From NCBI GenBank assembly GCA_019059635.1, contig JAGVRJ010000010.1, positions 1,490,501-1,554,500 on the forward strand: a stretch of 64,000 bases of DNA, given 5' to 3'. Below are positions 45,357-56,183 of this stretch, piece by piece. The DNA is from Proales similis. Its lineage: Eukaryota > Rotifera > Eurotatoria > Ploima > Proalidae. Both the position numbers and the translations under genes were made by a program. Numbering within the stretch: the first letter of the stretch is position 1; every line of letters begins with the position of its first letter. The notes under the pieces were generated by a model. That model searched no databases and was not told the origin of the DNA. It worked only from the letters and a program-made list of their open reading frames with translations.

Positions 45357-46321
45357 ACACCCGTTTTCTAACTCTCAGTCAATTCTGATCGCGATCGCAT
45401 TAGGCCCTTAAACTGGGCGCATTCTTCTCCACAGCGTGTGTAATAAACAAAGTGAATAGCGGCTGTTTTGAATTGCTTTACTTGGCTCTCGATGTCTGTT
45501 TGTTCAATCGTTCTTGACTGGGCCAACGGAAAGCAACAACTGATCCCCTGCATATCAAACTGAGTCGAGTCAAATGGGCCCTTGGAAAATCTCGCTCTTG
45601 TTGCTTGTTCATCTCGTTCGGCGTGTAGAGTTTCAAGCAAATTGGCCAACCGATGCTTTCTCATTCGACATAGGACCGTCAGTGAACGTCACCTTGCTTC
45701 CTAGTCGCACCAACCAATTTATGCACTCAAACTTGAATAAACCATTTCCTCCCATTTCAAAGTAAACAAGTCAAGGCCACTCAAACCTTTGCTCTTTCTC
45801 TGTGCCTCTGCCACCTATTATTGCCTAAATTGTCTTCCTAAATAGCGCTCGGCTTGGCCAGCTGCTTGCGATTGCACTGGATCGCGCGCACAGAGTTTAA
45901 AAACAAGACGAGAGTGAATATGTGAAGTGGAATCACGCTCCACAGAACGAAGCCTAGACTGCGGTGTTTAGAAAAAACTGGGCCACGATCATAAAACGAG
46001 CGACAAATTCACTTCACTTGGCGCTTGAGTTGGTGTCCGGCCCAAGAAGAAACAAAAACATTCGAGGAATCTCTTTCAAGTTTATTTTGTTCGAATCGAC
46101 CAAGAAACGGAGGCGCTCAATTAACGGCTTCTCGACCGAATATGCGATCGGCCAGCGTCGATGAACACTTCATGTGACGAGCGCATATTTCGCTACCCAC
46201 TCGCGCCAGCTAAAACGATTATGAAATGAACAAGATTTGGGCAAGAGGCAAACAAATGCAGCCGTTAACGCTACTGAAAGCCGAATGAGCTCACTTGGCT
46301 CGATCTTTACTCTTCTATCTG

Positions 46322-46356
<35 letters not shown>

Positions 46357-46778
46357 GAAATAGTATTCGCCTTTGCCTGCTTTCTTGCCCGCTCTGTCCC
46401 ATTTTTAGTCAACTCCAACACATTAAATTGGAATTTACATTGGAGAGCACAAGTGAGCGTCAACATTATGAAACTGGCGCTGGTGTTGGCAACGACAATC
46501 GCGGCGACAGGGACATTGCGAGTCGTTTGCACAGATTAGATACTGCCTGTGCTCTCAGCTCGGCAGCAATAGCGCGCTTATCTCCTTTTTTGTCTAATCA
46601 AACTAAATAGTGGCTTTTTGTTTATGCTCGAGTCAGCGGTGTGTCATGCGCGTGCTTGTCCCATTCAAAACGTCAAGATGATCGCCTCATTTGCTTTCGT
46701 TCTCTGCACATCCTCAATTGAGCAAATTTAAACCAAAAGCCGCCTGAATGTTGATATTGTGCTTTTATTCTATTTAGA
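45357..46778. other. 1.4-kb spacer upstream of ABCH copy 1
   Basis: Has a CT microsatellite at 46321-46356. No coding potential was recognised. A 3' splice site immediately precedes the proposed ABCH ATG at 46779, so a 5' UTR exon may lie here. Confidence 0.45.
46321..46356. repeat. (CT)n microsatellite
   Basis: About 36 bp of CT dinucleotides with one interruption. Confidence 0.85.
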
Positions 46779-49700
46779 ATGTCGGTCAAAAGGCAGGCTC
46801 CAGCAATCGTGGTAAGTGTTCAATTCAATTTTTAGAATCCTGACCCTTTGCCCCTTGCCTGGCTTGTGAAGCAAATTCATGCGCACACTCAGCAAAAGTG
46901 ATGACAAAGCGCTTTGCTTTTCTGGTGGCTTATTCAGTCTGACTAATCATAAAGGAAGCTGTAGAATGGCTTTTATTTAATTGCATACGGCTTGAGGGCT
47001 GGTTTTATGCAATGAGCCGCACCCAGTCTGATTGTATTGTTAACTAAAACAAAGAATGGAGCGCGCTAATATCTGGTTGCTAGAATGGAGCAGCAATAAC
47101 CATTAGGCAGCGGCTGCATCAGACACAAAGTCGAGCAGTTAGGCGGCGAACATAAGCACCAGAAATGTTGCATAAAGCCTTGAACGCCTCTGTCTTAAGC
47201 TCAGTACATGGCAAAGCATGCGTGATTGCGTTTGACGCTTTTGCCAAGCAATTAGGCTTATGCTTGAATCGCTCGCTGAAAGAAACCGAGTCGGCTCCAA
47301 ATGCACCATAAAAATAACTCTCTAACCCGCCCTCTAATTAATAAGGCTTCAGCACAGCCAAATTATGACTCGGTATGTGTGCATCAATTTTAAAGTTCTC
47401 AAACCATTTTTTCTCTTTCATTGCAATCTATCAGTTAAATAACATTATAAAGGAACTAAACAACTTTGTTTTAGTTAACGGCGTTCAATAAGGGAAACAT
47501 TCAAAATGCCGAAACAGAAGAAAAGCTGGCCGTGCACATGTTCAACGCAGCTAAGTCCTACGGCAAAATCAGCGTGCTCAAAGAGCTCAATATGCGAGTG
47601 CCAGAAGGCGCCATGTAAGTCCTTCGTCTATTCTCACCTATTGCAGCACTCATCCACAATCGATCAAGATATGGACTGCTCGGCCCCTCCGGCTGCGGTA
47701 AGTAAAGCCATCGAACAGAGAGACCAGCAAGTTGTTGAACGCAAGCGTGTGCAGGCAAGACGACCATCCTGCGCAGCGTGATCGGCAAGGTCAGACTCGA
47801 CAAAGGCGTGGTGAGTGTGTTTGGCGAAGAGCCTGGTGGCCACGGGCACCAGATACCGGGCCCGATGGTCGGCTACATGCCCCAGGTGAGGCCATCTAGA
47901 CCCCAAATGCGCTTGAGCGTCACCAGTGCTGACGCTGCTTTCACCCGGCAAAAGGAGCTGGCGCTGTACAAGGAGTTCCGCATCAGCGAGATCTTGCTGT
48001 TCTTCGGCCTGCTGCACAACATGAGACTTGCGGACATCCGAAGACGAGCCGAGTTCTTGGTCGGCTTCCTCGACCTGCCCAGCAAGGACCGAGTAATCAA
48101 GAACCTGAGGTGGGCTCCTCGCTTACCTGGCCGAGTTGATCTCTGCGATTTGCGAGCCTCATTTTTTACCACAGTGGCGGACAGAAGAGGCGAGTGAGCA
48201 TGGCGATCGCCCTTCTCCAAGAGCCCAAGCTGCTTATCCTGGACGAGCCCACAGTCGGCGTGGACCCGCTGCTCAGAGAAAAGTAGGCAATCGCAGACTG
48301 TTGCACGAGTGGGCAAAACTAGAGGCACAGTTGCCAAGGATCTGGGAGCACCTGATCGACATCTCCAAGACCAGCAAGACGACCATCATCATCACCACGC
48401 ACTACATCGAAGAGGCCAAGAAGGCCGACCGGGTGGGCCTCATTCGGAGCGGCAAGATCCTCGCCGAGGACTCGCCCAGCCACCTGCTGATGCTCAACAA
48501 CGAGTCGGTGAGACGCTTTCTTCACTGTACTTGTCCACCCGTCTGACTCGACACTGTCCCTAGAGCCTTGAGAACGTGTTTCTCAAACTGTGCATCAAAG
48601 ACCAGGGCCTGAATGAACAGGAGGGCATCATAAATCCCAATTTCGAAGGACTCAAACAGGATGCGCCAACCAACTTGCAGCCACCAGCGATGGAAGCTCT
48701 TCCTGGTAATCAGGCTTTATCAGATTCACTCGGAAGACTCTAATGGTTTTCGTTAGACGTCGAGTATTCGAGATCAACTCGGAATCCTCTTCAAGCTTTC
48801 CGAATACCCAAATGGCACAACTACTTGGGACTGTTGTTTAAGGACTCAATTTTGCTGAGGAGAAATCTAGGGTGGGTTATTATCAACTCTAGCTCTCAAA
48901 TCAATCTGCTTGACTATTCTCTTTTGTAATTAAAGATTTTTGATTTTTGAATTCTTGATTCCTGTCTTACAAATTTCTCTATTCTGCCTGTGCATTGGAC
49001 GTGAGCCATTCAATCTTCCATTCGGCATAGTCAACAACGAAACAATATTTAACTCTTCAAACGCAAACGGCAGCCTTATGCTCATCGAACAGCTTGATGG
49101 ACATACCTTTGACAAGGTCTCTCATTTCAGCTTTACTTCTTCCCTTTGTCCATATTTAATTGAAGTCTTCTCTTCAGCGATACATGAACTGGTCGGAAGC
49201 ATTTCAGCGGTCCAAAGATGGCGAGCTCTGGGGCTTCATCGACCTGAGCGAGAACTTCACCGAGGCGACCAGCACCAAGTTCCGCTTCTTCACCAATTCG
49301 AACGACACTAACGTCAACCTCTACATGGACGCGACCAGTAGGTGCAAGTCTCTTGCTGGTCTGGAGCTTTTCATCTTTAAATGAGCCTCTAGACCAGCAG
49401 ATCAGCTACACGATCCAGGCGAGAGTGAATCTGGCCTATCAGAAGTTCCTTCCCAAGTTTCTCGCCTACCTCAACATTCCCATCGATCCTAGTCTCCTTC
49501 AATCTCCCGTGGTGGTACGCATTGCCGGAGACTACCGTATTCGTCCGTTTAGAGCGGCACCCTTCTAGCCTAATAATCATATCTTAATGAACAAGAAGAA
49601 GACAAGATTCTGTTTTACCGTCTATTTCGGCACCTTATAAAATATATACTCAATATTGACTATGGAATCACAGACATCAATTAAATTTCAAATGCGTGAA

Positions 49701-50582
49701 ATAGGAGAAAACTTCAAAACACATTGTGTCATATTTATTATGCATAACACTCAAATTATTTCTCATAATCGAAATCAATCACTTTTTAATTTCTTCCGTC
49801 GACATGCCGCAATAATAGATGGGTGCCGCTTGAAACGAACGAATACGGTAAGCATTTATCGTTTAATTAAGAGTTGTTTCTTAGCTTCAAGAGCCAATCT
49901 ATGGCGACAGGGAGCCTCAGTTCATTAACTTTGTGGCTCCCGGATTCATGATTACGATCATATTCACTCTGACGATCGGCATTACCTCGCTCATGTTTGT
50001 GGTTGAGAAAAAAGAAGGACTTCTGGAACGAGGCTGGGTTGCCGGAGTGAAGACAATCGAGATCATCATGGCCCATGTTACTTCTAAAATTCTCATTCTA
50101 CTCGTTCAAATCACGCTCTTGTTGATCATATCAATTCTAGTGTTTGAAGTAAGTCTTTTTTTTGTTCTTATTTGTCTTTTGAATTCAGTTTTTAACTTGG
50201 AGCCCATCAGGTCGACATGAGGGGTTCAGTAATTCTCGCTGGCGTGCTGCTGTTCCTTCAAGGCTTTTGCGGAATGAGCTACGGCCTCGCCATTTCCTCA
50301 GGAGCAAGTGACGAGACCACTGTAATGCAAATGGCCATTGGTTCAGTTTTTCCCGCCATGTTGATCAGTGGTATTATTTGGCCACTGGAAGGAATGCCCG
50401 CCTGGGTGCGTGTAGTGTCCAACTTCTCTCCACTAACCCATACAGCGCAGTCGATGCGATTCGTGGCCGCGCGAGGCTGGGGTCTCGGCTACTTCCAAGT
50501 CTGGTTTGGTGTGGTGACCGTCATCGGCTGGAGCCTTTTCTTCAACTTGATCGCTTTAGTCGTCTACAGTCTGTCGCAATAA
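46779..50582 (+). CDS. ABC transporter, ABCH-type half transporter, copy 1
   Basis: Fourteen exons (46779-46811, 47475-47614, 47669-47697, 47755-47885, 47955-48109, 48175-48282, 48339-48507, 48564-48705, 48757-48871, 48936-49116, 49178-49337, 49393-49514, 49885-50148, 50211-50582) give about 706 residues. An N-terminal nucleotide-binding domain has Walker A GPSGCGKTT, Q-loop YMPQ, signature SGGQKRR, Walker [14 protein letters not shown] and the H-loop TTHYIEEA. An ABC2-type membrane domain follows ([36 protein letters not shown]). The NBD-TMD order and motifs fit ABCH (arthropod/fish subfamily, related to ABCG and ABCA-like bacterial exporters). Arthropod ABCH proteins are linked to lipid transport to cuticle. 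Exon 1 and its 663-bp intron are the least certain part. The intron after exon 12 holds a MITE. Confidence 0.9.
47518..48838 (+). repeat. ABCH homogenised block, copy 1 (NBD)
   Basis: 1321 bp align without gaps to 53024-54344 (offset 5506). I count about 20 substitutions by eye, spread over exons and introns alike. Outside the block the copies diverge abruptly at both ends. Confidence 0.9.
49535..49848. mobile_element. Tc1/mariner-type MITE, 314 bp
   Basis: The element begins CCGTATTCG at 49535 and ends CGAATACGG at 49848, flanked by TA on each side (49533-49534 and 49849-49850). The terminal inverted repeats (49535-49562 and 49821-49848) match at 25 of 28 positions by eye. The interior is AT-rich and codes for nothing. 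The matching intron of ABCH copy 2 (55002-55052, about 50 nt) lacks it. TA duplication and TIR length fit a non-autonomous Tc1/mariner derivative. Confidence 0.85.
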
Positions 50583-50881
50583 TCAATCAAAATCGATTTC
50601 AATTTTCCGCGCATTTCTCTCTTTGACTAAATTTTGACAAAAAAAAAACCTTTGTTTCCTTTCTCATCTCTCGTCAATTAGCTGGTTGTGACCGATCAGT
50701 CTATTTGGACCGCTTATCGGTTCGGTTTGAAACAAAATTATTTAAAATTATGTGCATATTTAGACGGGTTGCCTGTCTCGTTATGTTAAAAATTTAAATG
50801 CGTTTTATGTGAGAGAACCACAGCAGCATTTATTTAGAGCAAAAAAAAAACGAAAAGCCAAGTGAAGAGTATCGGTACAAA
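50583..50881. other. Short spacer between ABCH copy 1 and PP1 subunit
   Basis: AT-rich, with poly-A tracts near 50639 and 50842. No gene was recognised. Confidence 0.45.
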
Positions 50882-52237
50882 ATGATGAATTTGATCAAAA
50901 GTCAGCCTCGCTCGATACTTAAGAAGGAGTCGGTTTTTGAACATTCGAGCGGTCGATTGTCAATTATGAGCGAATTTTCCGAGCAGACAGACACAGAAGG
51001 GTCAGATGTTGGCAGCCTACAGGACTACGAGCCCGAAAAGTGGATCGAGGAATTTCGACTCAGTCTTAACAAGCCGCGAACAAATCTCCATCTACCGCCC
51101 ATGTTCGTAATGCACAATAAGGAAATAAGCCGCTCAATACTGGTGAAGGCCATCAGCCAGGTGGAAGACTTTTACGCTGATGCCAAGTCGAGACTGCACG
51201 CTTCTTGTGAATACGAGTTGATGATCGAGCTGAAAGACTGCTTCTTGCCAATGCTAAAAGAGTATCTGCTTCACGAAACGGACGAGCATAAGCGTGAAGT
51301 CTGCGAGCTGGGCGTGAGCCACAGCGAGCCCTGCTTCCGTGAGATAAGCTTCTTGCGCACGCATGTGAGTCCAAAGAGCTTGGTCGAGATACCGGTGGTG
51401 CCGAATCAGGCGCATGCAGGCGCTGATCAACCCTACTCGCATAGCATTCACGGCTCACTGATCACAAATAAGCTTGTCGGCTTGTCATGCTCATCGGCGT
51501 CTGCTCATAAGAGAAGCAAACAGAGCAAGAAGCAGTCGCGCCGCAAACGCCTCTCAAAAGAGAAAATAATGACTCATGCGGCCACGCAGCGAAAGATAGT
51601 TCGCTTTGCCGACTCGTTTGGCCTTGATCTGGAAAAAGTTCGCGAATTCTCCAGCAACAATTTTCTCAACAACAGCCTTTCGATCAGCGAGCCCGAAGAA
51701 ACAGTGACCAGTGCCAACTCGGTGAGCTCGACCACTCCTTTCCTGGTGATCATACCGCTCTTCGCCGTCCGTCGCATAGACACCTGCATTCGACTTGACG
51801 GCTACTCAATCGACTACTTGAACAGAATGATACGATGCGAGGTGGTCGCTCGCAACTTTTGCTACAAGAAGCGAATATTCGCTCGGGTAACCTTCAACAA
51901 CTGGTCGAGCTTCGTTGACTTGGACGCAATCTATGTCAAAAGCAGCCAATCTCATTTGTCTCAATCGTCCCAACAACCGCAGCAGTCGAGCCAAAGCCAA
52001 GCAGCTTCAGCACCCAAGCCGCAGCCGCTTAGTGCGCTCAAGAACCTTTATGACTTTTTCTCTTTCAACATTTTCTTGCCGGCCGAGCTGTCTGGCGCCA
52101 TGCAGTCAGGTGGCAAAAACGAAACCACTTTCCGAGTCGAGTTTGCAATCTGCTACCAAGCGGACGAGATGACGTTTTGGGACAACAATGAAGAGCAAAA
52201 CTATAAATTTCAATGCTTTTACAACAAAAATTTTTAA
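50882..52237 (+). CDS. Protein phosphatase 1 glycogen-targeting regulatory subunit (PPP1R3 family)
   Basis: Single exon, 451 residues. The PP1-docking RVxF motif is RKIVRFADSFGLDLEKVREF at about 237-256, the standard PPP1R3 context. The CBM21 glycogen-binding domain follows (about 290-450): YLNRMIRCEVVARNFCYKKR, RVTFNNWSSFVD, LYDFFSFNIFLP, RVEFAICYQADEMTFWDNNE with the intact W-D-N-N contact motif, ending FQCFYNKNF. A Gln/Ser-rich insert lies inside the domain. The N-terminal half is unique, with a short motif resembling the N-terminus of other targeting subunits (SILKKESVFE). By family it brings PP1 to glycogen and glycogen synthase. It lies between the two ABCH copies on the same strand and was not duplicated with them. 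Confidence 0.92.
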   Translation: MMNLIKSQPRSILKKESVFEHSSGRLSIMSEFSEQTDTEGSDVGSLQDYEPEKWIEEFRLSLNKPRTNLHLPPMFVMHNKEISRSILVKAISQVEDFYADAKSRLHASCEYELMIELKDCFLPMLKEYLLHETDEHKREVCELGVSHSEPCFREISFLRTHVSPKSLVEIPVVPNQAHAGADQPYSHSIHGSLITNKLVGLSCSSASAHKRSKQSKKQSRRKRLSKEKIMTHAATQRKIVRFADSFGLDLEKVREFSSNNFLNNSLSISEPEETVTSANSVSSTTPFLVIIPLFAVRRIDTCIRLDGYSIDYLNRMIRCEVVARNFCYKKRIFARVTFNNWSSFVDLDAIYVKSSQSHLSQSSQQPQQSSQSQAASAPKPQPLSALKNLYDFFSFNIFLPAELSGAMQSGGKNETTFRVEFAICYQADEMTFWDNNEEQNYKFQCFYNKNF

Positions 52238-52968
52238 TGCCGAAGAACGAGTGCGTTCGATTCGACAAACATCCAGAGCAACTTTGAATAGTTTGCGAGC
52301 AAAAATCTACCAATCAATCGCCCTAGTTCACTCGATTATTTCATTTTCCCTCTATTCACTTCCTCCCACCAGAATTAACTCAATTTCGAAAGCAAATTAT
52401 CTTTGATGATAATAATAAAGCAAAAATGTCTTTTTTGGGAGTTATTTTTTAAATCCGTTTTTAGTTTGGCGGGGTCCAGAATTTCTGAATCAAGTCACAC
52501 TAAGAGAACAAACGTCAGTCAAAACGACATAATCCGGGAGGAACCCACTCTCAAACGTGCAAAGTCGATTTTCATTTTAATTTAAGTATTTCCGAAAGCC
52601 AAACGATTGTGCAACTTAACATTTGGCTTATTGTTAGCTAACCGTAGCTCGTGTCTATTTGCTTCATCACTCGGAGTAGAAATTGAGGCTAGAGTACACA
52701 GTGGGGTTGTTGGTTTACCTTTTTTGAAATGTAGTGACTAAATAATGGACTACAGACGTTGACCAACTGTTGAAATAATTTAAGCTCAACAAATAAAAAT
52801 TCGGATTGCGCTTTCGACATAAACCAGCAAGGTTTCCTAGAACATTGTGACTAATATAAGAATCAGAAGCTTTTCGAGCTATTGAAACAGGTTAAATTAA
52901 AACAAGATTGGACTCAACGCAAAAACAACATCCGGCTAGCAATTGATTTGATTGAGTAAAAGAGAGCG
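52238..52968. other. Spacer upstream of ABCH copy 2
   Basis: AT-rich, no coding potential. AATAAA-like words near 52419 and 52792 could end the PP1-subunit transcript. Confidence 0.45.
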
Positions 52969-55815
52969 ATGGAATTAAAAAGAGAAAACAAGCTCGAGCA
53001 AATGAATTTGAACGAAAAGATTGAAGAAAAGTTGGCCGTGCACATGTTCAACGCAGCCAAGTCCTACGGCAAAATCAGCGTGCTCAAAGAGCTCAACATG
53101 CGAGTGCCAGAAGGCGCCATGTAAGTCCTTCGTCTATTCTCACCTATTGCAGCACTCATCCACAATCGATCAAGATATGGACTGCTCGGCCCCTCCGGCT
53201 GCGGTAAGTAAAGCCATCGAACAGAGAGACCAGCAAGTTGTTGAACGCAAGCGTGTGCAGGCAAGACGACCATCCTGCGCAGCGTGATCGGCAAGGTCAG
53301 ACTCGACAAAGGCGTGGTGAGTGTGTTCGGCGAAGAGCCTGGTGGCCACGGGCACCAGATCCCGGGCCCGATGGTCGGCTACATGCCCCAGGTGAGGCCA
53401 TCTCGACCACAAATGCGCTTGAGCGTCACCAGTGCTGACGCTGCTTTCACCCGGCAAAAGGAGCTGGCGCTGTACAAGGAGTTCCGCATCAGCGAGATCT
53501 TGCTGTTCTTCGGCCTGCTGCACAACATGAGACTTGCGGACATCCGAAGACGAGCCGAGTTTTTGGTCGGCTTCCTCGACCTGCCCAGCAAGGACCGAGT
53601 AATCAAGAACCTGAGGTGGGCTCCTCGCTTACCTGGCCGAGTTGATCTCTGCGATTTGCGAGCCTCATTTTTTACCACAGTGGCGGACAGAAGAGGCGAG
53701 TGAGCATGGCGATCGCCCTTCTCCAAGAGCCCAAGCTGCTCATCCTGGACGAGCCCACAGTCGGCGTGGACCCGCTGCTCAGAGAAAAGTAGGCAATCGC
53801 AGACTGTTGCACGAGTGGGCGAAACTAGAGGCACAGTTGCCAAGGATCTGGGAGCACCTGATCGACATCTCCAAGACCAGCAAGACGACCATCATCATCA
53901 CCACGCACTACATCGAAGAGGCCAAGAAGGCTGACCGGGTGGGCCTCATTCGGAGCGGCAAGATCCTCGCCGAGGACTCGCCCAGCCACCTGCTGATGCT
54001 CAACAACGAGTCGGTGAGACGCTTTCTTCACTCTACTTGTCCACCCGTCTGACTCGGCACTGCCCCTAGAGCCTTGAGAACGTGTTTCTCAAACTGTGCA
54101 TCAAAGACCAGGGCCTGAACGAACAGGAGGGCATCATAAATCCCAATTTCGAAGGACTCAAACAGGATGCGCCAACCAACTTGCAGCCACCAGCGATGGA
54201 AGCTCTTCCTGGTAATCAGGCTTTATCAGATTCACTCAGAAGACTCTTATGGTTTTCGTTAGACGTCGAGTATTCGAGATCAACGCGGAATCCTCTTCAA
54301 GCTTTCCGAATACCCAAATGGCACAACTACTTGGGACTGTTGTTCCGAGATTTTGTTTTGCTTCGAAGAAAAATCGGGTAAATAAACTTATCTTTATAAG
54401 TTAATTTTCGTTTTATAACACACAAAAGATTTCTCATTTTCCAAATAGTTATTCCAGCCATTCAGATATCGCTTTTCTGTCTCTGCATTGGTCAGGAGCC
54501 TTTTGATTTGCCATTCGGTATTGTTAACAACGAAACCATTATCAATTCGACTAACACCAACGGCAGCATGATGCTGGTTCGACACCTTGATGATTATACT
54601 TTTCACAAGGTGGCCATCTTTTCCGGCTTTTTAGTTTTTATTTTAATTTGTACCATTTCATCAGTATTTCTTGACTTGGTCGGAAGCATTCGACAAGACC
54701 AAAGCTGGCGAGCTCTGGGGCTTCATCGACCTGAGCGAGAACTTCACCGAGGCGACCAGCACCAAGTTCCGCTTCTTCACCAATTCGAACGACACTAACG
54801 TCAACCTCTACATGGACGCGACCAGTAGGTGCAAGTCTCTTGCTGGTCTGAAGCTTTTCATCTTTAAATGAACCTCTAGACCAGCAGATCAGCTACACGA
54901 TCCAGGCGAGAGTGAATCTGGCCTATCAGAAGTTCCTTCCCAAGTTTCTCGCCTACCTCAACATTCCCATCGATCCGTCCTTGCTCAAGTCATCAGTTGT
55001 GGTAACTTTAGACCATTTGTTGACTTGCTATTTCTTTTTTTGAGTCCTTTAGTTTCATGAGCCGATTTATGGCGACTCTCAGCCCAAATTCAGCAATTTT
55101 GTTGTACCGGGCTTTATGGTCACATCTGTTTTCACGCTGACGATCGGCCTTACCTCGCTCATGTTTGTGGTTGAGAAAAAAGAAGGACTTCTGGAACGAG
55201 GCTGGGTTGCCGGAGTGAAGACAATCGAGATCATTATGGCCCATGTTACATCAAAGATATTTATTCTTTTTGCTCAAATTTTCATGATTCTATTCTTGGC
55301 CCTTTATGTTTTTGAGGTTTGCTTTGTTCTCTCCGAGCACTTGAGATTTTTTCCAAATAGAACACTTGAATTTAGGTCGAACTGAAAGGATCACTTTTTG
55401 TCGCTTGCCTCCTTCTGTTTGTGCAAGGTTTCTGTGGCATGAGCTATGGTCTAGCGATTTCCTCAGGAGTAAATGATGAAGCCACGGTCTTGCAAATCGC
55501 AATCGGATCGGTTTTTCCCGCCATGTTGATCAGTGGTAAGCGTTTTAAATACCTATTTTGTTGGCCTCTGACAGTCCTGAGTCTCATTCCCTTTCATCAG
55601 GAATCATTTGGCCGCTGGAAGGAATGCCCGCCTGGGTGCGTGTAATATCCAACTACTCTCCGCTAACCCACACTGCCCAGGCGATGCGTTTCGTTGCTGC
55701 GAGAGGCTGGGGCCTTGGCTACTATCAGGTCTGGTTCGGTGTTGTAATCACGTTTTGTTGGAGTCTCGCCTTCTACCTGATGGCTCTGATTCTATTTAAT
55801 TGCAGCCAGTTGTAG
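52969..55815 (+). CDS. ABC transporter, ABCH-type half transporter, copy 2
   Basis: Fourteen exons (52969-53120, 53175-53203, 53261-53391, 53461-53615, 53681-53788, 53845-54013, 54070-54211, 54263-54377, 54429-54609, 54665-54824, 54880-55001, 55053-55316, 55376-55535, 55601-55815) give about 700 residues. Domain order and motifs are the same as in copy 1. The N-terminus is different and lies in the same exon as the start of the NBD ([20 protein letters not shown]). The last membrane exon is split by a 65-nt intron that copy 1 lacks, while all other junctions are at the same places. It is a tandem paralogue 6.2 kb downstream of copy 1. Membrane-domain blocks alternate between near identity and clear divergence, so substrate handling could differ while the ATPase is kept the same. 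Confidence 0.92.
53024..54344 (+). repeat. ABCH homogenised block, copy 2 (NBD)
   Basis: Partner of 47518-48838. A second near-identical block pairs 54705-54978 with 49218-49491, and a third, about 110 bp, pairs about 55140-55250 with 49972-50082. Confidence 0.9.
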
Positions 55816-56183
55816 AGTCTAGACCTTGACTGTTAAACACTTTCATGTTCGATTCGTCTTTATTGATTTTCAGCGATATATTTCTTGTCGAGCTTGGCCG
55901 CCCTTCCATCTTTTTTTTTCACATTTCCATGAAACCGTTTAAGTATAAAAATGAATAAATTAAAAGGCGGAAAAGAGGGAAAATGTGCGCTAACATCAAG
56001 AGGAGAATGGACTTGACGGAAATTTAGAGAAAAGACGGTTGCTTCGTCTTCATAATGAATTAACGCAGAGAGCGAGATTAAAACTGAATGGAGTCTTTTG
56101 GAGCTATTTGCAAGTCAGAGCAGTTGAAAATGAGGCAGACCAGCGAACGAAGAAAAATTCTTTCTTTCTCATTTGAAGTCTCT
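55816..56183. other. Convergent spacer between ABCH copy 2 and OSBP
   Basis: Contains AATAAA near 55951 (rightward). It is otherwise AT-rich with no gene recognised. Confidence 0.5.
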
